Below are positions 36,338 to 44,680 of a stretch of DNA of 64,000 nucleotides, piece by piece (positions within the stretch are counted from its first letter, which is position 1; the number at the start of each line of letters is the position of its first letter). The translations under genes and the position numbers were made by a program. The stretch is taken from NCBI GenBank assembly GCA_016721005.1, contig JADKJM010000007.1, positions 1 through 64,000 of the forward strand. Direction: 5' to 3'. Below the pieces are notes generated by a model that was not told the origin of the DNA, did not search any database, and saw nothing but the letters and a program-made list of their open reading frames with translations. The stretch comes from Flavobacteriales bacterium (GTDB lineage Bacteria > Bacteroidota > Bacteroidia > Flavobacteriales_F > PHOS-HE28).

Positions 36338-37548
36338 ACGTTCAACCCATCAAACAGCGATTCGAGATCATCGGTGGATCACCCTTGCTGGATCGCGCGA
36401 TGGAGATCGCCGTGCAAGTAGCGCCGACCGACCTGAGCGTATTAGTGCAGGGCGAGAGCGGCAGCGGCAAGGAGGTGATGAGCAAGATCATCCACGCGTA
36501 CAGCACCCGCAAGCACGGCCCGTACCACGCGGTGAACTGCGGTGCCATCCCTGAAGGCACGATCGACAGCGAGCTCTTCGGTCACGAGAAGGGATCCTTC
36601 ACCGGTGCGCATGAGGCCCGCAAAGGCTACTTCGAGACGGCCAACAACGGGACGCTTTTCCTCGACGAGGTGGGTGAACTGCCACTGACCACACAAGTGC
36701 GCTTGTTGCGCGTGTTGGAGACGGGTGAATTCATCCGCGTGGGAAGCAGCAAGAGCCAGAAGACCAGCGTGCGTGTGGTGGCGGCCACCAACGTACACAT
36801 GATCCAAGCGGTGAACAAGGGTTCGTTCCGGGAGGATCTGTACTACCGCCTGAACACCGTTCCGATCCACGTACCCGCCTTACGGGAACGGCGTGAGGAC
36901 ATCCACTTGCTCTTCCGCTATTTCGCGCAGGATGCGGGAACGAAGTATAAGGCCCCACCCCTCACGTTGCACGATGACGCGTTGCAGTTATTGGTGAATT
37001 ACCGCTGGCCGGGTAACGTGCGCCAACTGCGCAACATCGTGGAACAGATGAGCGTGATCGAAAAGACGCGGGACATCAGCCTGGCCACGTTGCGCAGCTA
37101 TCTGCCGGAGGAAAGCACGGCGTTGGTTCCGGTGAGTGGCGGGCAGAATGGCAACGCGGCCGAGAGCATCAACGAACGCGAACTGATCTACAAGTTCCTC
37201 TTCGACATGAAGAAGGATCTGAATGATCTCAAGGAGCAGGTCCGATCCATCACAGGCGGCCAACCCACGTCGGCCAAATTGCAAACCACCCAGCGCGAGG
37301 AGATGGCCTTTCTCCGTGATGCCGCACCGGCGCGGGGGACCGTGAGCATCGTCCCTGCCGGACAGGATGATGAGGAGGATGTGGACCATACCGAAGTGGA
37401 AGAGGTCTTGAGCATTGAGGAGAAGGAGAAGGAGTTGATCGCGAAGGCGCTGGTGAAGCACCGCAATCGTCGCAAGGGCGCGGCCAAGGAGTTGGGCATC
37501 AGTGAGCGCACGCTCTACCGCAAGATCAAGGAATACGGCATCCCGTGA
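36334..37548 (+). CDS. Sigma-54-dependent Fis-family transcriptional regulator
   Basis: A 404-residue AAA+ activator without an N-terminal receiver domain. Walker A is VQGESGSGKEVMSK; the sigma-54 contact loop is KGSFTGA (usually GAFTGA); Walker B is TLFLDEVGELP; RLNTVPIHVPALRERREDI and YRWPGNVRQLRNI follow. A linker of about 100 residues leads to a Fis-type HTH: KHRNRRKGAAKELGISERTLYRKIKEYG. The Ala-to-Ser change in the loop occurs in some natural activators. The target is unknown. It overlaps miaB by 4 bp and the lptE-like gene by 4 bp, so all three are probably one transcript. Confidence 0.92.
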   Translation: MNVQPIKQRFEIIGGSPLLDRAMEIAVQVAPTDLSVLVQGESGSGKEVMSKIIHAYSTRKHGPYHAVNCGAIPEGTIDSELFGHEKGSFTGAHEARKGYFETANNGTLFLDEVGELPLTTQVRLLRVLETGEFIRVGSSKSQKTSVRVVAATNVHMIQAVNKGSFREDLYYRLNTVPIHVPALRERREDIHLLFRYFAQDAGTKYKAPPLTLHDDALQLLVNYRWPGNVRQLRNIVEQMSVIEKTRDISLATLRSYLPEESTALVPVSGGQNGNAAESINERELIYKFLFDMKKDLNDLKEQVRSITGGQPTSAKLQTTQREEMAFLRDAAPARGTVSIVPAGQDDEEDVDHTEVEEVLSIEEKEKELIAKALVKHRNRRKGAAKELGISERTLYRKIKEYGIP

Positions 37549-38039
37549 GGACGATCGCCCTGCTGGTGGTCCTGTTGCTCGCGCATGCGTGCAGGGTGAA
37601 CTATTCATTCACCGGTGGTGATGTGGGCGATGCACGAACGGTAAGTGTGGAACTCTTTGCGGCACGCGCACCACTGGCCACGCCGAACAGCGCGCAGGTC
37701 TTCACCGAAACATTGCGGGACCTGCTGCTCGCCCAAACGCCGCTGAAGCTGGCGCGCGAGAATGGTGATGTGCAGTACAGCGGGTCGATCAGCGGCTACG
37801 ATGTGCAACCGGTGAACATCCAGGCCAACGAAACGGCCGCGTTGAACCGCCTGACCATCACGGCCACCGTGACCTTCGTGAACACCTTGGAGCCGAAGAA
37901 GAACGTCGAGTTCAATGTGTCGCGCTTCGCGGATTACAACAGTGCCACCGACCTCACCACGGTAGAGGAGCAATTGGTGCGCGATATCGGTAAGCAGTTG
38001 GCGCAGGATATCTTCGATCGCACCTTGGGCAACTGGTAG
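37545..38039 (+). CDS. lptE: LptE-like LPS-assembly lipoprotein
   Basis: A 164-residue lipoprotein: signal RTIALLVVLLLAHAC with the lipobox Cys, then NYSFTGGDVGDARTVSVELF. The body is a compact alpha/beta domain (SAQVFTETLRDLLLAQTPLKLA; DVQYSGSISGYDV; RLTITATVTFVNT; VEEQLVRDIGKQLAQDIFDRTLGNW) as in LptE, which plugs LptD in the outer membrane. The GTG start overlaps the regulator stop (GTGA). The position between a sigma-54 regulator and a TPR/secG pair is a familiar order in Flavobacteriia, which supports the call. Confidence 0.8.
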   Translation: MRTIALLVVLLLAHACRVNYSFTGGDVGDARTVSVELFAARAPLATPNSAQVFTETLRDLLLAQTPLKLARENGDVQYSGSISGYDVQPVNIQANETAALNRLTITATVTFVNTLEPKKNVEFNVSRFADYNSATDLTTVEEQLVRDIGKQLAQDIFDRTLGNW

Positions 38040-39035
38040 ATGGAACGCGAACGGCTCACGAAGCTTCTGGAGGATCCCTCCCGCATCACGCGGCAGGACT
38101 TGGCGGACCTCGTGGTGATGGCCGAACGATACCCGTGGTTCAGCGGCGCCCAGTTGCTGCGTGCAGCCGGTGAACGCTTGGGTGGCGAGGTGCTCTCCGA
38201 CGAGACCTTGCGGACAGCCGGGGCACACCTACCATCGCGATCGGTACTGTTCGACCTGACGAATAACACCGCACCGCAGCCCACCGCACCGATGCGTGTG
38301 GTGAGGACGGTTGAAGCTCCGGTAGCAGACCCGACCACACCTGCTGTGGAGCCGGTCGCTGTCACACCGCCTATTCCGCCTGGGTCCGTAGCGCCGATCC
38401 ATACCCCGGAGCCGTTGCCGGATCCGATCATTGAACCGGAGCCGATCGTCAAGGCAGCGCCTGCGGAGAGCGCAACCGATGAGTCCGCAGAGGAATTGGA
38501 CCGCCTGATCTTGGAAAGTGCAGCGGCCAGCGCGTACAGCCTGACCGCTCTGGAGCCATTGGATCCACCGGCGGCCATCGTTGAACCGCCCGCCGTGCCT
38601 GTGGTTCCTGAGCCTCGTGTCGAGGTGATCCCACAGGTGGATCCAAAGGCAAGACTGCGCTTCACGGATTGGCTTGAGGTGGCGAATGTCACACCAACCG
38701 CCACGCCTTCTAGCGCGCTAGCCCCCCCCGATGCCAAAGTCGGAAAACCCACCCCGGAGGTCACCGATACCACGGCCCTGATCGATCGGTTCATCCGGAG
38801 TGAGACCCCGGAACCCAACAGGAAGACCGCCTTCTTCACCCCGCAACAGGCCGGTAAGCGCAGTTTGGACGATTCGGCCGGGCTGGTCACGGAAACATTG
38901 GCGCGGATCTACGCCAAGCAAGGCAACACGGCCAAGGCCATTGATGCATACCGACGTTTGGCACTGAAGTACCCGGAGAAAAGCGCTTACTTCGCGGCCC
39001 TTTCCAAGGCTTTGGAAGAACAACAGAACCCGTAG
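38040..39035 (+). CDS. Pro/Glu-rich protein with a C-terminal TPR-like motif
   Basis: A 331-residue protein of unknown function. The N-terminal ~70 residues are helical (LLEDPSRITRQDLADLVVMAERYPWF), followed by ~170 residues rich in Pro, Ala, Glu and Val that look disordered, and a C-terminal TPR-like pair: LARIYAKQGNTAKAIDAYRRLALKYPEKSAYFAAL. No signal peptide, so probably cytoplasmic, perhaps a scaffold. It starts directly after the lptE stop and ends 3 bp before secG, so it is in the same operon. Similar proteins sit at this place in other Flavobacteriia, from memory. Confidence 0.65.
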   Translation: MERERLTKLLEDPSRITRQDLADLVVMAERYPWFSGAQLLRAAGERLGGEVLSDETLRTAGAHLPSRSVLFDLTNNTAPQPTAPMRVVRTVEAPVADPTTPAVEPVAVTPPIPPGSVAPIHTPEPLPDPIIEPEPIVKAAPAESATDESAEELDRLILESAAASAYSLTALEPLDPPAAIVEPPAVPVVPEPRVEVIPQVDPKARLRFTDWLEVANVTPTATPSSALAPPDAKVGKPTPEVTDTTALIDRFIRSETPEPNRKTAFFTPQQAGKRSLDDSAGLVTETLARIYAKQGNTAKAIDAYRRLALKYPEKSAYFAALSKALEEQQNP

Positions 39036-39038
39036 ACC

Positions 39039-39383
39039 ATGGTCGCCCTTACCATCCTCATCCTCATCATTTGTGCATTGTTGTCCCTCGTGGTCCTGGC
39101 CCAGAACCCCAAGGGGGGCGGCTTGGCATCAGGCTTCACCGGTGCTTCCCAGATCGGTGGCGTGCAGCGCACCGCCGACTTTTTGGAGAAAGGCACGTGG
39201 ACCCTCAGCACCCTGCTCATGGTCCTCTGCCTGGTCTCGGCCGGGATCCAGAAGCACTCCGGTGGTGAACTGAACGAATTGGATTCCACCGTAGCGCCGG
39301 CTGATGCCGGTACGAACGCGACTCCCGATGCGGGTGGCACCACCACCGATGGGCAGGACGCTCCACCGGAGGACGGGAAGTAG
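39039..39383 (+). CDS. secG: Preprotein translocase subunit SecG
   Basis: A 114-residue membrane protein with two helices: LTILILIICALLSLVVLAQ and STLLMVLCLVSAG, separated by the conserved NPKGGGLASGFTGASQIGG loop. This is the classic SecG signature. The C-terminal tail of ~45 residues is acidic and Gly/Thr-rich. SecG stimulates SecA-driven export through SecYEG, the first step for T9SS cargo. It lies in the miaB-lptE-secG operon, before groES. Confidence 0.9.
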   Translation: MVALTILILIICALLSLVVLAQNPKGGGLASGFTGASQIGGVQRTADFLEKGTWTLSTLLMVLCLVSAGIQKHSGGELNELDSTVAPADAGTNATPDAGGTTTDGQDAPPEDGK

Positions 39384-39536
39384 TTCGATCGCCAGCCTGA
39401 CAGCAGCCCCTGACGATCCCGAGGGGTTCGCAGTGATCTTGACAGGATCGGTACCCATTCCCCCGGATGGCACGACCGTTGACGAACGTGCGCCGTCCCA
39501 GTAAGACACCTAACAACCAAATCAATCCCGAGAATC

Positions 39537-39827
39537 ATGGCGAAAGTGAAACCGTTGGCAGACCGCGTGCTCGTGGAGGCCGCGCCGGCCGAAGAGACCA
39601 CCAAGGGTGGGATCATCATCCCTGACACCGCGAAGGAGAAACCCCAACGTGGCAAGATCATCGCTGTCGGCACCGGCCGCGTGGCTGATGATGGCAAAGT
39701 GACCCCGCTCACCGTGAAGGTGGGAGACAATGTCCTGTATGGCAAGTACAGCGGCACCGAGCTTTCCCTCGAAGGCAAGGACTACATGATCATGCGCGAA
39801 AGCGACATCTACGCCGTACTGAATTAA
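39537..39827 (+). CDS. groS: Co-chaperonin GroES
   Basis: A 96-residue GroES. VKPLADRVLVEAAPAEETTKGGIIIP is the core with the mobile loop (ETTKGGIIIPD), followed by KPQRGKIIAVGTG and DNVLYGKYSGTELSLEGKDYMIMRESDI. It caps GroEL for folding. It is followed by groEL; two palindromes lie in the 86-bp gap. No CIRCE operator was found upstream. Confidence 0.97.
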   Translation: MAKVKPLADRVLVEAAPAEETTKGGIIIPDTAKEKPQRGKIIAVGTGRVADDGKVTPLTVKVGDNVLYGKYSGTELSLEGKDYMIMRESDIYAVLN

Positions 39828-39831
39828 GTAC

Positions 39832-39893
39832 GGGCGGATCATGATCCGCCCATTTCCAAACCCCAAACATCAAGGGCCGATGATCATCGGCCC
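39832..39893. repeat. Two adjacent palindromes between groES and groEL
   Basis: GGGCGGATC-AT-GATCCGCCC (39832-39851) and GGGCCGATGATCATCGGCCC (39874-39893), each a perfect 18-20 base dyad, are 22 bp apart in the 86-bp gap. The first begins 4 bp after the groES stop and is followed by no real T-run, so it may limit read-through or stabilise mRNA rather than terminate. Confidence 0.75.
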
Positions 39894-39913
39894 CAACCCA
39901 TCCCCCTAAGAAA

Positions 39914-41551
39914 ATGGCAGCCAAGAACATCCAATTCGACATTGACGCCCGCGACCGCTTGAAGCGTGGCGTGGACCACCTCGCGAACGCCGTGAAGGTG
40001 ACCCTCGGTCCCAAGGGCCGCAACGTGATCATCGACAAGAAATTCGGAGCGCCCCAGGTGACCAAGGACGGCGTGACCGTGGCCAAGGAGATCGAGCTGA
40101 GGGACCCTGTGGAGAACATGGGCGCCCAGATGCTGAAGGAAGTGGCCAGCAAGACCGCCGACATCGCGGGTGATGGTACCACCACCGCAACGGTGCTGGC
40201 ACAAGCCATCGTAACCGCAGGTCTGAAGAACGTGGCCGCCGGTGCCAACCCAATGGACCTGAAGCGCGGTATCGACAAGGCCGTGGTGGCTGTGGTCGAC
40301 GAGCTCAAGAAGATGAGCAAGACCGTGGGCAACGACAACGACAAGATCAAGCAGGTCGCCACCATCAGCTCCAATAACGACGAGACCATCGGCGCCCTCA
40401 TCGCTCAGGCGATGGAGAAGGTGAAGAAGGAAGGTGTGATCACCGTGGAAGAAGCGAAAGGCACCGACACCACGGTTGAAGTGGTGGAAGGCATGCAATT
40501 CGACCGCGGCTACCTCAGCCCCTACTTCGTGACCAACGCGGAGAAAATGCAAGTGGAATTGGAAGGCGCCTACATCCTGATCTACGACAAGAAGATCAGC
40601 AGCATGAAGGAGCTTCTTCCTGTGCTGGAGAAGAGCGCCCAGACCGGCAAGCCCCTGTTGATCATCAGCGAGGACGTGGACGGTGAGGCACTTGCCACCC
40701 TAGTGGTGAACAAGATCCGCGGCGCCCTGAAAGTGTGCGCGGTGAAGGCCCCCGGCTTCGGTGATCGTCGCAAAGCGATGCTCGAGGACATCGCCATCCT
40801 CACGGGTGGACAGGTGATCAGCGAGGAGCGTGGCTTCAAGCTGGAGAATGCCGACCTGACCATGCTTGGTAAGGCCGAGAAGATCAGCATCGACAAGGAC
40901 AACACGACCATCGTGAACGGCGCCGGCAAGAAAGCCGATATCGTCGGTCGCGTGAACCAGATCAAGGCACAGATCGAATCCACCACCAGCGATTACGACA
41001 AGGAGAAGCTGCAAGAGCGTCTGGCCAAGTTGGCTGGCGGTGTTGCCGTCCTCTACATCGGTGCCGCTACGGAAGTGGAGATGAAGGAGAAGAAGGACCG
41101 CGTGGACGACGCATTGCACGCGACCCGCGCTGCGGTGGAAGAAGGCATCGTACCGGGTGGTGGTGTCGCTTACATCCGCGCACAGAAAGTGCTCGACAAG
41201 ATGGAAGGCATCAACCCTGACGAGACCACGGGTATGGCCATCGTGCGCCGCGCGCTCGAAGAGCCGTTGCGCCAGATCGTGGCCAACGCAGGCATGGAAG
41301 GCAGCATCGTGGTCCAGAAGGTCCGCGAAGGCAAAGCCGACTACGGTTTCAACGCCCGCACCGAGGTGTACGAGAACCTGCACGCTGCAGGGGTCATCGA
41401 CCCGACCAAGGTGACCCGCGTGGCACTGGAGAACGCCGCTTCGATCGCCAGCATGTTGCTCACCACCGAGTGCGTCATCAGCGAAGAGAAGGAAGAGAAG
41501 GCACCGGCACACAGTCATGGTGGAATGGGTGGCGGCATGGACATGATGTAA
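39914..41551 (+). CDS. groL: Chaperonin GroEL
   Basis: A 545-residue Hsp60. Landmarks: VTLGPKGRNVIIDKKFGAP and DGVTVAKEIEL, the ATP-site DGTTTATVLAQAI, ISSNNDETIG, VEGMQFDRGYLSPYF, AVEEGIVPGGGVAYIRA, and the Gly/Met-rich tail GGMGGGMDMM. Forms the double-ring chaperonin with GroES. Length and sequence are standard. The strong terminator after it closes the operon. Confidence 0.98.
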   Translation: MAAKNIQFDIDARDRLKRGVDHLANAVKVTLGPKGRNVIIDKKFGAPQVTKDGVTVAKEIELRDPVENMGAQMLKEVASKTADIAGDGTTTATVLAQAIVTAGLKNVAAGANPMDLKRGIDKAVVAVVDELKKMSKTVGNDNDKIKQVATISSNNDETIGALIAQAMEKVKKEGVITVEEAKGTDTTVEVVEGMQFDRGYLSPYFVTNAEKMQVELEGAYILIYDKKISSMKELLPVLEKSAQTGKPLLIISEDVDGEALATLVVNKIRGALKVCAVKAPGFGDRRKAMLEDIAILTGGQVISEERGFKLENADLTMLGKAEKISIDKDNTTIVNGAGKKADIVGRVNQIKAQIESTTSDYDKEKLQERLAKLAGGVAVLYIGAATEVEMKEKKDRVDDALHATRAAVEEGIVPGGGVAYIRAQKVLDKMEGINPDETTGMAIVRRALEEPLRQIVANAGMEGSIVVQKVREGKADYGFNARTEVYENLHAAGVIDPTKVTRVALENAASIASMLLTTECVISEEKEEKAPAHSHGGMGGGMDMM

Positions 41552-41580
41552 GTCGCGTCCAGCGCATCTCTTCAATGCGC

Positions 41581-41606
41581 GAGCCCCGGTCGAAAGGCCG
41601 GGGTTC
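41581..41606 (+). terminator. Terminator of the groESL transcript
   Basis: GAGCCCCGG (41581-41589) pairs with CCGGGGTTC (41598-41606), loop TCGAAAGG, 29 bp after the groEL stop. One G-T pair; weak T-run. Confidence 0.7.
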
Positions 41607-41637
41607 GTTGCGTGTTGCCAACAAATCCTGAACGCCA

Positions 41638-42606
41638 ATGAGTCAGCCCAAGGAACTCAGAGAAATGAGAAAGATTCTTGAAGCGATTGACAAGAACGTC
41701 AATTCAAAATCTTGGCCGTGCTTGTATCCCGGCTGTCAAGAAGTAGCGATTAACTCGCATTTGCTGCAACGCAATAGTGTCCTTTCAACATTAGTCGAGA
41801 ATGGCCATCTCTACGAATTGAGCACCGCCGGTTCGTTCCAACTTGAGCCCGGCAGAATTCGCGAATTCAAGCTCACAAGTGCGAAGAAGGCTCTTTCAGA
41901 GCCGCTCTTCTGCAACCACCACGACCACTCGGTTTTCTTGCCTATCGAGTCAAACGATTCCGACTGGACTGCCTACGTCAACCAAATTCTCTTTGCATAC
42001 AGGTCAACTTGTTCAGAGCTGCGAAAAAAGCAACGAGCGATTGAAACAGGACGCCGAAGAGCACAGTCCAATATCCTCTCCGCCTCTTGGGCTCAGTCAC
42101 GCGGTCCCCAAACTGTAGAAGAAATGCGGATGGGGATCGCTGACCTAGAGCATTTCAAACGCGACATGGAAGAGGACATCCTTAGCGGAACGAATCACTT
42201 TGAGTTCGTTACCTGCGACTTTCCCATACTAGACGTATGTGCATCTGCCGTTTTCACTCCCGTGGTTAACCCAATCGCCAGCATGATTCCAGAGGAGCCC
42301 GTAAGCACGGAGTTCCTCAACATCATTCCGACAAATGGCAGACTCAAGGTCATCGTAGGCCATCACAAGATTCACGTCGACAGTCCGACGTTGAGCCATG
42401 TCCATGAATGGTCCAAGATGGATGCTGAGGCTTTAGAGCAAAAGCTCACGAACCTATTCGCCTCTCGCTTGGAGACTTGGTGTTTGAGCCCAAGGCTCTA
42501 TAGGCAAATTCCGAAGGGTAAACTGACCGGAATCTTACAGTTCTGGAACAATCCTGCCCATCATCACCTCTATGAGGAACAAGTCGACTTCAACCTATTT
42601 AGATGA
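41638..42606 (+). CDS. Unknown protein with a Cys/His-rich, HNH-like N-terminal domain
   Basis: A 322-residue protein I do not recognise by name. The N-terminal ~110 residues carry CLYPGCQEVAINSHLLQRN and, 50 residues later, LFCNHHDHSVF, giving a C-x4-C...SH...C-x2-HD pattern like a zinc-binding HNH or treble-clef fold. The middle is helical (SELRKKQRAIETGRRRA) and the C-terminus beta-rich (HFEFVTCDFPILDVCASAVF). Base composition is clearly more AT-rich than groEL and the next operon, suggesting transfer. It sits directly after the groESL terminator and 121 bp before the condensin-like operon on the same strand. A defence-associated nuclease is possible but unproven. Confidence 0.6.
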   Translation: MSQPKELREMRKILEAIDKNVNSKSWPCLYPGCQEVAINSHLLQRNSVLSTLVENGHLYELSTAGSFQLEPGRIREFKLTSAKKALSEPLFCNHHDHSVFLPIESNDSDWTAYVNQILFAYRSTCSELRKKQRAIETGRRRAQSNILSASWAQSRGPQTVEEMRMGIADLEHFKRDMEEDILSGTNHFEFVTCDFPILDVCASAVFTPVVNPIASMIPEEPVSTEFLNIIPTNGRLKVIVGHHKIHVDSPTLSHVHEWSKMDAEALEQKLTNLFASRLETWCLSPRLYRQIPKGKLTGILQFWNNPAHHHLYEEQVDFNLFR

Positions 42607-42674
42607 CCAACCGACAACAATGGCCGTGCCCTTGGGCCAGTGTCGACGTTACTAACACCTGTTAGGAACTCGCC

Positions 42675-42705
42675 TTGGGGCTTCGCTTCCCGCGCGGGTA
42701 CTTTG
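42675..42705 (+). promoter_or_regulatory. Candidate promoter of the condensin-like operon
   Basis: TTG at 42675-42677 and TACTTTG at 42699-42705, spaced 21 bp, approximate the -33/-7 elements of Bacteroidota, 22 bp before the ATG at 42728. The -7 box lacks one T of the TAnnTTTG spacing, so support is moderate. Confidence 0.4.
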
Positions 42706-42727
42706 CTGCCGCCTAAGCCAAGGCTGA

Positions 42728-43951
42728 ATGCAGCTCACCCCAAAACGTTTCTTCGACTTCTGCGCAGCGCACGTGCCGCTGTTGCACGCCATCGCCATGA
42801 AGCCCGGCGATGTGAGCGAGGCGCAGGTCCGCCAGCTCATCCGCACCTTCAGCGACACCGCGGTGGAACAACCCGAGACCACTTGGCAGCGGTTGCTGGA
42901 ACTCCAGATCATCGTTCCGCTGGAGGAAGGCAGCGCGCACTACGTGATGTCGCAGGCGCTGTTGCAACTGCTCAACTTCCTGTACAACGACGCACTACCG
43001 ACATCGCCGGAGATCATCCAGGGCTACATCGCCGCGTTGGAAAGTGCGCGCATGCGGTTGGTGGTTGGTGTGGAAGCGATGGACCCGCTCAGCGTACACA
43101 TGGCCACGAGCGAAGTGGACCACACGCTGCGTCGCATGCAGGACGACCTCGATGCCACGCACCGCGCAGTGATGGCCGAAGTGGCGCGCTACAAGGCGGA
43201 CCGCACGAGCGTGAGTGTGCGCGAACGCTACCTGCGGATCCTGAACCTGATGGATCAGTACGTGCATCCGCTGGTGGAGATCGTTCGTGTGGACGGCTTG
43301 CTGGTGGGCACCTTGAACGAAACGGATCTTGCGCTGCGCGCGGCGCGCGAGAACGGCGTGTTCACGGAGATCGGGATGATCGAGCGCAACGAGCGGCAGA
43401 TCCGCGCACTGCGCCGCCGTTCCATCCACACGCTGAACGAGAGCCGCAAGGAATTGCAGCCACTCTATGAAGTGCTGCGTCGTTCCTCGGCGATCGCACA
43501 CGGCGCCACGCTCGCACTCGGTCGTTTGCGCCAGATGCGCTTGGAGGATTGGGTGGCGAACTATGTGGTACTGGCCGATCGCGCCAGTGTGGAGTGTCCG
43601 CCGACGGATGCGGTGTTGCGCCACATCATCCACGAGGTGATCACGCACCCACCGACACCACCACCGGTGCTCTCGATGACCGAGAATCCCGACACGCCGC
43701 CGGATTACGTGCGCTTGCTGTGGCTGAACGAATTGCCCGCGATCCTGCACGAGGAGTTACCGGTGAAGGATCTCACGGGCTGGCTCACCTCCAACTTCCC
43801 GGAGAAGAGCACCGGTGATGCATTGCTGGGTCTGAGCAAATTGCTCTTCGACCCGACGATGGACGTCACCTTCAAGGGCGGAGAACAGAAACAATACCGC
43901 ACGCGCGACGGCGTGCTCGAAGCCACCACGATAGCGATCACGAAAGCATGA
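42728..43951 (+). CDS. MukF/MksF/JetA-like kleisin subunit
   Basis: A 407-residue protein. The N-terminus (FFDFCAAHVPLLHAIAMKPGD then LIRTFSDTAVEQPETTW) looks like the winged-helix start of MukF-like kleisins, followed by long helices (DHTLRRMQDDLDATHRAVMAEVARY; RERYLRILNLMDQYVHPLVEI) and a C-terminal winged-helix-like region (RLLWLNELPAILHEELPV). The next gene is a MukE-like protein overlapping by 4 bp (ATGA), and a MukB-like ATPase follows. That gene order matches mksFEB and jetABC (Wadjet) operons. Kleisins bridge the two SMC heads. The call rests mainly on fold appearance and neighbours. Confidence 0.65.
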   Translation: MQLTPKRFFDFCAAHVPLLHAIAMKPGDVSEAQVRQLIRTFSDTAVEQPETTWQRLLELQIIVPLEEGSAHYVMSQALLQLLNFLYNDALPTSPEIIQGYIAALESARMRLVVGVEAMDPLSVHMATSEVDHTLRRMQDDLDATHRAVMAEVARYKADRTSVSVRERYLRILNLMDQYVHPLVEIVRVDGLLVGTLNETDLALRAARENGVFTEIGMIERNERQIRALRRRSIHTLNESRKELQPLYEVLRRSSAIAHGATLALGRLRQMRLEDWVANYVVLADRASVECPPTDAVLRHIIHEVITHPPTPPPVLSMTENPDTPPDYVRLLWLNELPAILHEELPVKDLTGWLTSNFPEKSTGDALLGLSKLLFDPTMDVTFKGGEQKQYRTRDGVLEATTIAITKA

Positions 43952-44526
43952 GCGAGCTACCCCAACTGAAGGAGATCTTCGACAAGCTCCGACAAGGCGC
44001 CTACATCACGCACGAGCAGGGAACCCTGCACACCTCGCTCGCCGAGGATTTCGATGCTTACAAGGATTACTTCGAGCCGTTGGGCCTGAACCTGATCCGC
44101 CACCCGCGCGACTTCTTCTACCTGCACACCGAAGCCGCCGAGGGAACCCCGCCATCCGCTTCCCTCTCGCCCATCGCCGTGTTCAGCTTCATCCTCATCG
44201 AAGCTGCCGCGAACGAAGGACGACCCGTGGAGGAATACCTGCTCACCGAGCGCTTCAGCGTAGCCGGTCTGCCGCACCTTACCAGCGATCGATACAAAGC
44301 GCATTTGCGCGCGGTCGGCATTGATGATGAGGCCACATTGCGCAAACTGGTGAAGAGCATGGTGCGCCTCGGCTGGGTGGAATACTTCCCGGACGACACC
44401 TTCCGCTTCCTGCGTCCGTTCCATCGTGTGTTCGACAAGTGCCAAGAGATCAGCGCAGCGGCCGAACAGGATAGTCGCGGTGTGTTGGAGCCGGTGGAGA
44501 AGGAGATCGACCCGGAGATGAATTAA
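43948..44526 (+). CDS. MukE/MksE/JetB-like KITE subunit
   Basis: A 192-residue protein with two winged-helix-like halves, as in MukE-type KITE proteins: LKEIFDKLRQGAYITHEQ, then DYFEPLGLNLIRHPRDFFYL, SLSPIAVFSFILIEAAANEGRP and LRKLVKSMVRLGWVEYFPDDTFRFLRP. The pairing of 'short fold, then L-G-W-V-E..., F-R-F-L-R-P' is the pattern of MksE/JetB. It binds the kleisin and controls the SMC ATPase. It overlaps the kleisin gene by 4 bp; after it comes a 154-bp gap with a mobile-type inverted repeat before the ATPase gene. Confidence 0.65.
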   Translation: MSELPQLKEIFDKLRQGAYITHEQGTLHTSLAEDFDAYKDYFEPLGLNLIRHPRDFFYLHTEAAEGTPPSASLSPIAVFSFILIEAAANEGRPVEEYLLTERFSVAGLPHLTSDRYKAHLRAVGIDDEATLRKLVKSMVRLGWVEYFPDDTFRFLRPFHRVFDKCQEISAAAEQDSRGVLEPVEKEIDPEMN

Positions 44527-44528
44527 GG

Positions 44529-44661
44529 TACCGCAAAGGGCGCGAAGGACACAAAGGAGAAATGCCAGTGCCCCATGGAGTACCCAAATAGCGTCAGAAG
44601 TCGACCAACACATATGAACCCGAACGCCGCATTCTTCGTGCACTTTGTGCTCTTTGCGGTA
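44529..44661. repeat. MITE-like element with ~28-bp inverted repeats inside the operon
   Basis: Left arm 44529-44557 begins TACCGCAAAGGGCGCGAAGG; the right arm 44634-44661 ends CTTTGTGCTCTTTGCGGTA. The reverse complement of the right arm matches the left with a few changes. Total 133 bp, no ORF. It fills nearly the whole gap between the MukE-like and MukB-like genes. Confidence 0.75.
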
Positions 44662-44680
44662 TCCATCAGCCTTTGATCGC

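Noticed and set aside
39384..39536. CIRCE heat-shock operator before groES
   Set aside because: No TTAGCACTC-N9-GAGTGCTAA dyad is present.
44645..44680. Upstream start for the SMC ATPase
   Set aside because: Those codons belong to the inverted-repeat element; the ATG at 44681 starts the head domain directly.
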